Assembly (NCBI GenBank): GCA_002335605.1
Contig: BEDY01000005.1
Span: 1,178,001 to 1,242,000, forward strand
Direction: 5' to 3'
DNA length: 64,000 nucleotides
Source: Prillingera fragicola
Lineage: Eukaryota; Basidiomycota; Tremellomycetes; Trichosporonales; Trichosporonaceae
Part shown: in pieces, positions 10,484 to 21,546 of the stretch
Layout: the number at the start of each line of letters is the position of its first letter
Position numbering within the stretch: position 1 is the stretch's first letter
Position numbers and translations under genes: made by a program
Notes under the pieces: model-generated
Database searches by the model: none
Told to the model about the DNA's origin: nothing
The model's input: the letters and a program-made list of their open reading frames with translations, nothing else

Positions 10484-13400
10484 TCAACGGTGATGAGGGT
10501 AGCCGGGGGACACTGGCTGTGGTCGAGGCGGCTGGGCACCAGGTGGTGTCTGGTACTGGTATTGCTGGCCAGGTGACTGCGGCCGTCCTTGAGACGCATA
10601 AAAGCTCTGCTGTGTCGGGGACGTCTGACCTTGGCGGTAAGCGTTTGGCCCGGGGCGGCCGTACGGGTCCTGCAACGAGTTTGCCGACGAGGTTCGCGGA
10701 GGCGCTTGCGCGAGCGCAGGGCCAGCCCCACGGGGTGGTTGCTGTCCCGGTGGCAATCGCTGAGGCGCCTCCCAGTTGTTGGGCTGCTGCTGAGGCGGGG
10801 GTCGCTGACCAAACTGAGGGTGGTGGAATATCTGCCCAGGCTGAGGCTTGGCAAACACCTGCCCAGGTTGCAGCCCTCCGCCTGGTGGCGGACGCGCAAA
10901 CTGGCCAGGACCTCCCGCCATGCCGGGATACTGGAATATCTGGCCCGGCTGCGCTCCGGCGTGCTGCGGAGAGTACGGCCCACCACGAGGAGGTTCGGCC
11001 TGGCGTGGACCTCCGTTCTGCTGATAGCCTTGCGGCGGACGTTGGTTGGGAGGACCGCCCTGGTGTTGGGGGTGCGAAGGCTGAGCCCCTGGAGGGTGCG
11101 AAATAGTCCGCTGGCGAGGGTCGACGGCTACAGGACTGCGCTGTCCAGGCATCGGAGGAGTAAAGGCTCGTGGGGGAGCGACGCCGGGCGGATACTCTGG
11201 ACGTACTTGATTGCCGGGTGAAGGGGGTGACCGTGTACGATTCGGAGCCTGCATGGAAGAGGTACGAGGCTGAGGTGAGGGTGGTGCGGTGTGCTGCTGG
11301 GGATGCTGGTGTTGAGGATGCTGCTGGGGCTGCTGCTGGGGCTTGTGCTGCGGCTGTTGCGGATGCTGAGGATGCTGCTGAGGAGATTGCGGGGGTTGCT
11401 GCTGAGAGTGCTGCTGCTGAGGATGCTGTTGAGGGTGTTGACCATGCTGAGGATGCGAACGCATGTCCTTGTCCATTTGCGCATTCTGCATGCCATATTG
11501 CGGGGCGCGATAAGCAGCCTCGGCATTGGCATTGGGCGTCCTGCTGCGCTCTGGCTTGGTCAATCCAGTCTTTCGAGTAGGCGTTGGCGGGTCAGGCTGC
11601 TTGACACCAGCAGATCCAGAGTCCGCAGGCTTGGATGGCGTGCCCTTGGGCGGAGGGTTGCGTTGGGCTTCGTCCCGTTCCTTATCCAATCCGTTGGTCG
11701 ATCCTGGCTTCTTCTCCTCCGCAGGACCAGTGGTACGCCCAATGACGCCCAAGTACCAGAACATGAGGTTGGAAATAAGGACTTGCTCGATAAGGGGCCG
11801 GCGTGCGTTGGCAAGCTTGATGTGACTGAGACGGTAGACGGCACGCTCGACGTGGATCGGGTAGCGCGCAAAGTTGGAGAAGCCGGGCGACGTGGGTGAA
11901 GATGTACCGGAGCCGTGCTGCAAAGACTTTGCAGACTTGGACGTTCCGAGCAGAGCTGCAGCTGCTGCTGGACCCGCAGTGGCGAAGTTGGACACAGAGG
12001 AGGGCTCTTCCTGCTTCTTTTTGGAACCAAATAGCGACCCTAGGAAACGCTCCTTTTCCTTCTTGTGCTTGGTTTCCTTGTCCTTATCCTTGTCCTTTTT
12101 GCTCTTTCCGAACAAGCCTGTCTTCTTCTCCTTCTCCTTGTGCTTCTCCTTCTCCACGGGCGCGGCTGACGAGGAAGGCGAGACTCCGGGAGATACGACT
12201 GGGGAGATTGGAGTGACAGTCGATGCCCCAGAGTCAGTTCGCGCCAATGGTGGCCTCTCGACAACCGGAGCCGGTGCAGGAGTTGTCCGTTGCGCCTGCT
12301 GCTGCTGCTGATACATGTTGGAGGCGGCAGAGGATGTTCGCGGAGGGGCCATACCAGGAGGCAGCTCGTACTGCTGCTCTGCAGGCCGAGCATGCTGCGG
12401 TGAAGCAAGGGAGCTCGTAGACGGCGGAGCATACACTGAAGAGTCTCCGGCATGAGGAGAGACTCGGTTCTTCAAAGCCTCGCCCATCGGCGACTCTTGT
12501 GTGGGCGTAAGCTCCTCATCCTCGAACCATTTGTCAGTCAGCTTGGGCGCTGAGGCTGGCGTTATGACAGTAAGCGACGGGCGGGCATCGGGACTCGGCG
12601 ACCGGCTAGCCTCATCGTAGAGAGAGGAGACAGAGCTGGTTGTCGATGTCGACGATCGATCCCGCGCATAAGCGTCGAATATCAAGGCCTCTTCTGTCAT
12701 GTCATCGTCCGGCTCCTCTTCTGCGTAGTCGTGGGTCGACCGGACCGCATCTGCGTACTCGTTGCCACGCTTGTCGGCCATCTCGTCGCTTGCCTCGTCG
12801 CTGCGGCGTTCATCGCTCCTACGCTCGTCGCTGCGCGCCTCATCACTACGCCTTTCATCGCTCCTGCGTTCGTCGCTGCGCCTTTCATCACTCTGGCGTT
12901 CATCGCTGCGCCTGTCCTCGCTGCGGCGCTCGTCACTTCGCCAGTCGTCGCTTCGTCGCTCCTCGCTCATGCGACTGTCGCCGTCCTCGAGCGACGAGTC
13001 GACAGTTGCAGTGCTCGGGGATGTGAGGCGACCTGTTCCTGTCCTCCTTGTAGAGGAGAACCGGCGTCCAGCCTCTGGACCACCTTTGCGAATCTTTGTT
13101 CGTGCTGTGCGACGAATGATAGAGCCTGGTCGGGGCACGACGATCGGTGCGTTTTCCTCATCGCCCTGCAAACCTTCATCAAGTACTAAGGGGTGAGTGT
13201 CAGCACAGAGCTGTAGATAGGCGCACAGGTCAACTCACCTCCAGGTCTCTTGTTGAGGCTCAAGCTGCGACGCAACATGTGACGCATCTTCTCAGGGTCG
13301 TCTCCTAGGTCGGAGTCGTCGACGAGCTCTTCAAGCTTTTGCAAGTCTTGCAAAGTGAGTCCTGTGTCGCCATTGCGGCCGCCGTACAGGCTACCGGATC

Positions 13401-13946
13401 GCCTTGCAGGCATTGGCGGTGACTCGTCCTCTATCTTATCCCCAGCGTGGGGAGTGTACTGTCGAGACAACATAGACTTTTTCCGGCCCAAGCCGCCAGT
13501 CATCGAGTTGCTACGCGCAACCCATGACGGATTCCGCGATAGCGATGCCTCTCCGGGTTCTCCAGCCTCGACAGCAGCGGGGTCGACCTGGGTGTGCTGT
13601 TTGAGAAAGGCACGAAACTCCCCTGGGGCAAGTTCTGGGTGTAGATGTGCTGGCACCCAGAACAGACCCGCATCGCCGTCGAGGCCGTCCGGAGTCGATA
13701 ATGATAATGTCACATCATCATTGGACGAGTAGGGGCTGGGTGCTGAAGCGTCTGAGAACGAGTCCCGTGGAGGAAGGTCGGGATCAACAGGCAGCGCGCC
13801 TGGACCTGGTGCAGACGATGACCGACGCCGCAGATTCCTGTAGACCAGTCAGCAAACGTTACTCGTCGCCTTGAAAATGGCACTGGCAGCACATACTTGA
13901 GAGTGCGAACCTCCCTCTCAATCTCCTCCGACGAGATGGACGACAT
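10484..13946 (-). CDS. Zds1/Zds2-type regulator of PP2A
   Basis: Zds proteins bind the PP2A B-subunit Cdc55 and regulate mitotic entry, polarity and mRNA export. Three exons give 1116 aa: 13946-13897, 13837-13239 and 13185-10484. The N-terminus MSSISSEEIEREVRTLK and the downstream blocks HLHPELAPGEFRAFLKQH and RKKSMLSRQYTP match conserved N-terminal Zds segments. The Zds C-terminal domain lies internally near residues 655-700 (YPIHVERAVYRLSHIKLANA, then QVLISNLMFWYL). Between these are an acidic, Ser-rich region with about a dozen RRSDE units and a Lys-rich stretch (KEKHKEKEKKTGLFGKSKK). The last 380 residues are Gln/Pro-rich and probably disordered. The first exon is 50 nt and its intron (59 nt) has branch GCTGAC. 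Confidence 0.85.
12790..12966 (-). repeat. 15-nt tandem repeat coding (RRSDE)n in the Zds-like gene
   Basis: Degenerate 15-nt units, read on the minus strand, encode about ten copies of RRSDE with minor variants (WRSDE, RQSDE, ARSDE). Unit identity at DNA level is imperfect, so the array is not newly expanded. Alternating Arg and Asp/Glu charge suggests a flexible or phosphorylatable linker. Confidence 0.85.
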
Positions 13947-15855
13947 GTCTATTGTCGAGATCGCCCTCTATTGAGCGGCGTGGTGGGCGGCGGCGACGTC
14001 CAAGCGCCTCGGGCCGGCCGTCTCGTTGATCGTAGTCGAGAGATACAAGGTGATGCGGTCCCGAGGCGACGTTGAGATGCGGTGGGCCGGGCAGACTATC
14101 AGCCTTGGGGAGTGGGATAGTCTATCGAAAGGGGGGGTAGAGGAGAGGGAGACGAGGAGGCAGAGGAATAGTGGCGCAGAGTTCAAGGACCAGGGCGTTG
14201 GCACACTCCAAATTAGGGTCCGCCGGCACACTGTACACTGTACGCCCTACTTGCGTTATTCCTAGCAGCGCGGTGCAATCGTCGACGTCGTCTAGGCGAA
14301 TGAATGATGCGGGTAGGGGGTCGGGGGCAGAGGCGATGCAGCAAAATACCACGCGCGTGAGGGTATGCAAGGCGCCTGATAAGGTGTGTAGCGTTCGCTG
14401 CGGTATGACGGAGGGCGGCGACGAGGTTTGGGTCGGTGGTCGAGGGAGCTTAGTATTGGGTAGCACGGGAGGCCTACAGTGCAACTTGCAGGCTGGCTGG
14501 CCGGCTGGCTGGCTGGGGTAGACAAGTCTGTACGGTGTGTCTAAGGATCCAAAGGGGCAAGCGAGTTTTGCTGGGCATCCTCAGGTGCAGCTTGGTGACA
14601 GCAGCGCAGGGCTCGTCGCGGGCAGAAATGCTACAACTCGAGCTGTGGTGGCTAGGCACGCACAAGTCACAGGGAAAACGTAAACGAGGGCCACCACGGC
14701 CACCACGCTCCATGCCATTTGCCCCCTGCGCTGGGAGCGCCAGACCTTGTTGGCGTATCTCAGTTAAAGACGCGTCGTTCCTGCCCGGTATCCATGCCGT
14801 CAATCACCGGCAGGCCGCGGCAGGCCCCGTCGCGCAGCAGTTGAGATTGTAGAGATCGACGCTCACCAGATCGTCGCTATATGGCAATGGGTTGTGGCCG
14901 TTGTGGACTTGGACAGTTGCGTTTTCGTGCATACTAAGGTCAACGCGAGGGACCGCACTTGGCTCTCTCAACTAGCTATCACAGTATGGACTTAAACTGG
15001 CCGACATTGTGACATAACGCACGAGAGCAGCACCCGACTGCGCCCATATCTGTTGCACGTCCAACGGAATGCATCGCTTCACCCGTTCTGCTGCCGGCCG
15101 CACTGCAACAGAACAGTAATGTGCTCGTGGCAGTAGTCCTATCACTCAAACACCTACGTATTGCACGTTGTCGCACTCGCGCCCACTGCCCACTAATAGG
15201 CTGCGCTGACTGCTTGGTGCGGTGCCAAGCCAATTTGCCGAGACTTCATTTCGCCAAGCCCACAACCAGTCACCGTAGCGGCTGGTAGTGGTCACCGTAG
15301 CGGCTGGTAGTGGTCACCGTAGCGGCTGGTAGTGGAGGCTGACCATCTCATGCTCTCACCCAAAGTCGCCATCCGTGCCAGGTCAATGGATACTATTTCA
15401 CGTATGAGACCACTGACTGCTTGATGGACAGCATGAGGGCGTTCTTGGTATTCGGTCAAACATCTCGGTCACTCCCCCCATCCCTGACGAGGCTGACGCC
15501 GTCACTACGTGTCTGCACACATTGGGAACTGGGAGCCTGTTTCGTGCTCTCAGATGGTAAATGCTAATGCCCTGTTTAGATAGCCCTGATTCATGCAAAC
15601 ACGCGTCAGCTTCTCCATGGACAGAGATCACAGAGCCAGGCGGTGTGGTGGCTGCTGTGGCGTAAACTCTATCCGTTTAGAGGTGCGACCTGGCTTTTGG
15701 GCCTGTCAGTTGGTCAACTGCAGAAGTCTGTCAGGGTGCCTCGAAGCCATGGGTGACCTTCCTTGTGTACTCATACATAGGCATGCGGTATGCTGTGTGT
15801 CGTCTGTCGTCCTACATATGCAGTGTCCTCAACTCCGAGGTTAGATGCAGTGTCC
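13947..15855. other. Intergenic region, no gene recognised
   Basis: About 1.9 kb lie between the Zds-like start and the OPT transporter stop. No open frame in it has recognisable domains. The left part (13947-14500) should carry the Zds-like promoter and leader. A GGCT-rich simple repeat lies at about 14487-14518, a triplicated 22-mer at 15270-15335, and a short direct duplication at 15818-15870 reaching into the transporter stop codon. Confidence 0.4.
15270..15335. repeat. Three perfect tandem copies of a 22-bp unit
   Basis: The unit TCACCGTAGCGGCTGGTAGT followed by GG occurs three times without a mismatch at 15270-15291, 15292-15313 and 15314-15335. It lies in the gene-free region between the Zds-like gene and the OPT transporter. 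Confidence 0.95.
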
Positions 15856-18313
15856 TCAGCTCCCAGGTTTGCAGTGTTCAGAATCCACACGGGAATTGCC
15901 CCACCAGTCGGGGCCTCTCCATGTAAACAGGACGGAGAAGAGAAAGTAGATGGCCATGGCGGTGACCGACGTACCAGCGTCCAAACCAGAGCTGACGACG
16001 TAGATAAAGTTGCCGTGGAACTTGGGGTGACGCTTGGCGAGCCAGCTGTTGGTGAACACGGCAACAGCGGCGCCTGTGAGAATAATGTTGGTCGGCGACT
16101 CGGGGATGTGGATCATGCCACTGATGATGACGGGCAGAACAACCTTGTGAAGCTTCTTGCCTGGCCAGCGGCGATTGGCGTACCAGAGGACTAGCGGCAC
16201 TGCGGCTCCGAAAGGAAAGCCCAGATACAGAAGCCGGTACTTGCCCGAGAAGAACCGTTGAGGCGAGATGGCTCCGAAACAGATAGACGCTGTCATGAAG
16301 ATACTCGGCCGCCTTCCGGTCCACTGTCCGGTGGGGTCGGTGGTCGTGCCGTCCAGGAACTCGCGCTTGGATGTGAGGACAGACTGCAATGTGACGTAGT
16401 TGGTCAAGGAACCAAGCACAGTGCCAATGATCTGCACAGCAAACATCTCGCGAGGAGGAATCGACGTATACCAGCCGAGCTTGAGATCCACGACGAGCTG
16501 TAGAGCTTGGGACATGGCCATGTACCCGAAGCACTTGAAGGTGACGTTGGCGATGGGCTTGCCAGGCATCAAGAAGCCAGCGACGAGTTCCGTAATAACG
16601 TTCAGGCCAATTTGTGTGTTGCTCACTGCCGCAACGACACCAATGGGAATGAGAAACACCGCAGCGATCGCCAGAGACAAAACCAGACCCCAGACTGGCA
16701 GTTGTAATGGGGCCGTCCACACCATCAGAATTGCGGCCACGAGGTTGACGCCGAGAAGGGCCATGTACCACCAGTGGGGCACCGCTCGGTATGCTCGCAT
16801 CAGAGTGTTGTGCGTGTCGGTCAGCGGCGCCTTGTTGGTAAGAGCGTCGTGAATCTCATCGCGGTGCCAGAGCCACACGTGCACAACAATGCTAGACAAA
16901 GCAGCAAAGGAGAAGCCATATGTGACAGCAAAGTATGGCGTGAGCAGCACGGGCCCTGCAACTTCCCAGGCAGTCTCGTTGAGTGACAAGTCGGGACTCA
17001 AAACTGCGTTGACGTTGAACTTTTGGTAAGTCGAATTGTAGAGTCCGGCCGAGGTCGGCCCGGGGAAGTCACGGGCACCCCAGAAGTTGACAGCCAGCAT
17101 GAGAGGTACGACCACCCAAATCATGCCCATGATTCCGCCAAACCAGTTTCCCAATGCCCAGTATGGTGTGTACAGCGGTCCAGTTGCGCCGATGCTTGAC
17201 CAGTCGAATGAAAAGTCCAGCATGCCCAGCCCGTGGAAAGCTCCGCCCAGAGTGCGCATCCACCAGCTTTGATTATTGATGATACACAGCACGGCCACAG
17301 AGGTGAGTGTGGGGAAGATGAGGAATGGCAGGAACTGGTACAGGAAGGTGGCGAGAAAGACGAGCATGAACACCTGTAAGCGGCGAGCTGTCATGCGGCG
17401 CGCGGCAGTCGTCATGGTGGTGGCCGAAGTGCCGTATAGCGTGGTGAATAGCTGAACGGTCACGAGTGTCGAAGGCCAATACATGGACGGCCTGGCGACG
17501 AGGAGGTTGTACAGCATGCCTGAGGCGTTAGATAGATCAAGTCGACAGACCCACCTGCAAATCCAAAGCCAATGCACTGAGTGGTCAAGAGCAGGATAAG
17601 CGAAGGAATCGTAGACAGAGGCCTCTTGTAGTAGAGATCCAAAACGGCAAGAATGTCGGCAGCATACGCCGCCATGGCTCCCGACGAGGACAATACACTG
17701 AAGTCAGTCAAGAAGTCTCACGAGACTCACCTGATGAGAATGGCCTCCTTGACACTAAACTTGCCCGGATTGAGCTCAATACCGAAAATACGCTTCCCCC
17801 TCGGGATAATCCTCTCATTCGCCAAAAGATTGCCCAACGGGTAGGTGGCCAGGATCACAAAGTAGCTCGAGAAGCTCGGGGCGTTGGACTTGAAGTAAAA
17901 GATCATTGACGCTGCCGCTCCGAGAACGCAGAAGAACGATCCAAGTACAACGACACGCAGGGTGAGCGTCGGAAGCGACGGATCATCTGTTTCTGGCACC
18001 GACTACACCGTCAACGGCCGTCTCACGACTCTTGAGAGGGACTTACACGCGCAATGAGGCCCTCTACCTTGGTCCCCTTGCCAATGATATCCCCATCAAT
18101 TTCGCCACGCACATACCCAACACCATCATCGTCGGAATCTTGCGAGCCCCGTTTGACCTCACCATCCTCATCGCGGCCCAGGAGGTGCGCGTGCTCACTG
18201 TCCTCATCCTCGGCCCGGGTTGATGGCCCGGGAGCCGACGTGGCGCGTTTGTGAAGGTCGCCCTCGCGCTCGGGGAGCTCAAACTCCTCAGCCTCTTCCA
18301 GTCGGACCGACAT
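15856..18313 (-). CDS. Oligopeptide transporter, OPT family
   Basis: OPT proteins import small peptides or glutathione by proton symport at the plasma membrane. Four exons give 781 aa: 18313-18047, 18002-17731, 17697-17555 and 17519-15856. The cytoplasmic N-terminus is acidic (LEEAEEFELPEREGDLHKRA) and leads to VPETDDPSLPTLTLRVVVLG, the conserved entry to the first membrane helix. More than a dozen hydrophobic segments follow. Family landmarks include YPLGNLLANE, FNVNAVLSPDLSLNETA, SPQRFFSGKYRLLYLGFPFG, IHIPESPTNI and GPDWWGN near the C-terminus. The intron at 17698-17730 is only 33 nt but has a proper donor, CTGAC branch and CAG. The ATG at 18313 lies just after an in-frame extension that looks like leader. 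PRE9 is divergently placed upstream. Confidence 0.92.
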
Positions 18314-18705
18314 GGCGGATTGATATAGGCACACTCTGGTGGCCTTCTTTAGAACGTTGTTGCAATACGCACGTCTCTGATCTGTAGCATGAGAGCAACG
18401 CGTCCCGCCATCTGATATCTCACAACTTGCCGAGAGTAACCGCACAGATCAGCGGAGATTGACTTATACTCCGCCTCCACCACAACCAAAGCCACGTCAT
18501 TCGAGTTGCAACGCGCGTCCTACGTTGTGAGCTTGTCCGCTGCATCATTGACCAGCCAGCGACTGTCTAGTGTAACTGCGTTCTCCACCTCTCACCTACC
18601 ACGTACTTTCTACCTCTGCGCAGATAGAGAATCTACGACAGAGGAACACCCTTCTGTACCCCTCTTCGATTTCACGCGCATAGATCCATCTAAATCCCCT
18701 TCACA
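18314..18705. promoter_or_regulatory. Divergent promoter region of the OPT transporter and PRE9
   Basis: The two start codons face away from each other across 392 bp. The PRE9 side is CT-rich close to the start (CCCCTTCACA before the ATG). No specific binding site is claimed. Confidence 0.5.
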
Positions 18706-19881
18706 ATGGTAAGCTCGAAGGACGACCTTCAACACTGACTCTCCCCAGGCCAGGCGATACGACAGTGCGTCCAAGCAAGAATGATGAAGTTTGAGGGGTA
18801 ACAACTGACACTATACAGGCCGCACTACCATCTTCTCGCCAGAAGGTAAGTTATTACAACCCCTGGCTGTTGCTAACTGTGTCAGGTCGTTTGTACCAGG
18901 GTGTGTACCGCGAACAATCGAGATTATTAAACTAACCGTATCCAGTCGAGTATGCTATGGAGGCCATCACCCACGCCGGTAGTGTTCTTGCAGTCTTGTC
19001 CAAGGAGGGCATTGCCATTGCCGCTGAGAAGGTGCGCCAAGCGATGGTGTAGCTGCGAGAATATCACTGACGCCCTCCCAGAAGGTGACCGGCAAGCTGC
19101 TCGACTTGTCGCTCAGTACCATGGGCGGCGAGGGTCAGGAGGCATGGATGGGCGGAGGTGGAGAGAAGATCTTCCTTTTGAACAAGTGAGTACTCCGTAC
19201 TCCTACGAACAGCATTGCCAGTTGCTGACCAAACAGCAACATTCTCGCCGGTCTTGCTGGTATTACATCCGACGCAAACTCGCTTGTCAACTTTGCGCGT
19301 AACAGTGCGCAGCGTCATCTTTACACCTACGACGAGGATATTCCCGTGGAGATGCTTGTCCAGCGCCTGTGTGACATGAAGCAGGGCTACACGCAGTACG
19401 GTGGTCTGCGTCCCTTTGGTGTGTCGCTTCTCTACGTCGGCTGGGACCCACTGCACGGCTTCCAGTTGTACCAGTCTGATCCCTCGGGCAACTACTCGGG
19501 ATGGAAGGCTACCTGCATTGGTGCCAACCACTCTTCGGCCGCGTCGCTGCTCAAGCAGGACTACAAGGAGGAGATTACGCTCGAGGAGGCCAAGAGCCTG
19601 TGTCTCAAGACTATCAGCAAGACGATGGACTCGACCAAGCTCAGCAGCGAGAAGCGTGAGTACCATTGAGAACTGTTGCCATGCTGACCCTTTCAGTCGA
19701 GTTTGCGACAATGACCCTTGACCCCGTCAGCAAGCAGCCTGTTGCCAAGATCTACCGCCCGTCCGAGCTTGACGACTTGCTCCGCGAGTTTGACCTTGGA
19801 GGCACCACGGAGGACATTATTGGCGCTGGCGAGGGAACCGGTGGCGGTGGCTCCGGTGGTGACATTTCTGTGAGCACGTAG
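18706..19881 (+). CDS. PRE9: 20S proteasome subunit alpha-3 (Pre9/PSMA4 type)
   Basis: This is an alpha-ring subunit of the 20S proteasome core. Eight exons give 284 aa: 18706-18708, 18749-18764, 18819-18845, 18886-18900, 18946-19031, 19082-19185, 19237-19655 and 19697-19881. The first coding exon is only the ATG. The spliced N-terminus reads [20 protein letters not shown] then VEYAMEAI, the proteasome alpha signature that seals the gate. Other landmarks are [34 protein letters not shown] and [18 protein letters not shown], which together point to alpha-3 rather than other alphas. The C-terminal tail is Gly/Ser-rich ([17 protein letters not shown]) and extends beyond the conserved fold. The first four introns are 40-54 nt and cut the N-terminal 40 codons into five pieces. 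Confidence 0.96.
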
Positions 19882-20352
19882 AACAACAAGAGCACACGAG
19901 GTTTCGATGTATAGCATCAGCGGTTACGACGACTGCTGCGATCTACTGTGACTGATCACTGACTGAGCTCACGTTGATCCGTGCGATACCGGACAGAGTG
20001 TCGACTCACAATATCCACCGGCCGTATAAGGGAATGGAGTCGCAAGAGAATCCCACAGTAATCGGCGCATGCGTGTCTGTCCGCGCAGTCCCCGGCAGTC
20101 GTGCATCGTATCTACAAGATCTCTACAGATGATCACAGACCTCCTAATCTCTCTTTCAGAGATGGAGGTGTCGTCAAAACTCGTAACTGGCAAGCACTCG
20201 GGGGTATAGATTATTTTATCTAGCAAATGGGTCGCGGCAGGAACCTTCCAAGAAGGACCCAGGAGGACACGAGCAGTGAAGCAGAAGCGGGCAGTCTATT
20301 GGCAGGTAAATGTTACTGTTGATCTTTTGAGGAGAGCGTCGATGACCAGCAT
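19882..20352. other. Convergent intergenic region
   Basis: The PRE9 and C2H2-factor stop codons face each other across 471 bp. It should hold both 3' UTRs; no gene is seen. Confidence 0.45.
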
Positions 20353-21546
20353 CTAGCTCAGCGTGAGGCCGTTGGGCTTGGTGGGCTGCGGCATGAGCAG
20401 CGGCTCGGCCGTGGGCGAGGATGTTCCGGGCAGGTTAGGCTGCGCGACCTGAGTGCCTGGCAGCTGGTGGGAAAGCATGTTGGACTGGTTATTGGCGGCA
20501 GCAATGACCGAGTCGCGACGACCAATGATGGCATACTCGCGGAGGCCGCTCGAGGGCAGGCTCGAGGACATGTAGTCGAAGCCGTGGTGCTGTTGCGTTC
20601 CTGGCTGGTAGCCCCCATAAGGGTAGCCTGGGGTGGGAATGGCGAAGGGAGTGGTAGGGGTGCGCACAGTGGTAGGCGTCGAGGTGTAGCGGCCTGGAGC
20701 CGAGACACGGGTAGGGGCGGAACGGATGGCACGGCGCACCTGGTCGTGTGTCTGCATTGTTAGCTGGGATGCGGTGAGGTGTTGTGCCACTTACGCGTTC
20801 GTGGCGGCGAAGGTTTGAGCTGACGGAAAAGCGGCGGCCGCAGCCTTCGCGGTTGCACTGGTAGGCTGCCAGTCAGTGTTCTGCAGAGGACAGGCACGAC
20901 ACATACGCTTGGCACCCGTGTGCACCGACATGTGCGTGTTGAGCGAGGAGGGCCGGTTAAACCGCTTGTCGCAAACCGGGCTGGACACATCAGCTCCAAC
21001 ATTCCGCCACTGTGGCAGTGTGACTCACCAGACATGACGACGCGCCTTGGTGAGCTCTCGAGACTTGCGCGTTTCGTCGACGATTGCTTCTATGGGGGTT
21101 GATGGTGGCGGGGATGTATGCTGGTATGGCTGGTAGTACTGGTAGTGGGGTCGCTGGGGCTGGTCGTCGCGGATTTCGGCACGCAACGGTGGTTGCGTCG
21201 CGTACTGAGCCCCAAGGGTCGCATCTCGAATATCGCGGAGCGGTGGAGGGTAGATGGGGTCCGACCATGCAGAAGGTGAGTTTCGAGAATTTCCCATTCG
21301 AGTGTAGCTTTCGGCTGCAGTGAAGGGAGGTTCTCCGCTGGCCGCCGTGAGATGCGGGAACGTGAGGGTGTGCGCTGGTGCAGAGTGAGGGAGGGTTGGC
21401 ATACCGCCGTCGACCGGGCTTGCGGCCGCCCGAGCTGGCAGTGACGAGCGATAGCTTGGATCGCGAGCATTAGACTCGGTGTGCATTGGGAAAGACGGGA
21501 TTGTGAAGCGATTGACTTCAAGAGGCGGAGCTGGCACGGCGGTCAT
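20353..21546 (-). CDS. Two-finger C2H2 transcription factor
   Basis: This is a probable DNA-binding regulator. Four exons give 353 aa: 21546-21029, 20980-20907, 20865-20795 and 20751-20353. Residues 1-165 are Pro/Ser/Thr-rich and disordered. Two adjacent classical fingers follow: CPVCDKRFNRPSSLNTHMSV plus H (C-x2-C-x12-H-x3-H), then CNREGCGRRFSVSSNLRRHE plus RTH (C-x4-C-x12-H-x3-H). Each finger is interrupted by an intron, and the last histidine comes from exon 4, so single open frames miss both. The C-terminal 130 residues are Thr/Pro/Tyr-rich (GYPYGGYQPGTQQHHGFDY). The finger pair resembles many fungal regulators, so no specific orthologue is named. The frame stays open upstream to 21726, but 21546 is the start I prefer. 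Confidence 0.85.
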
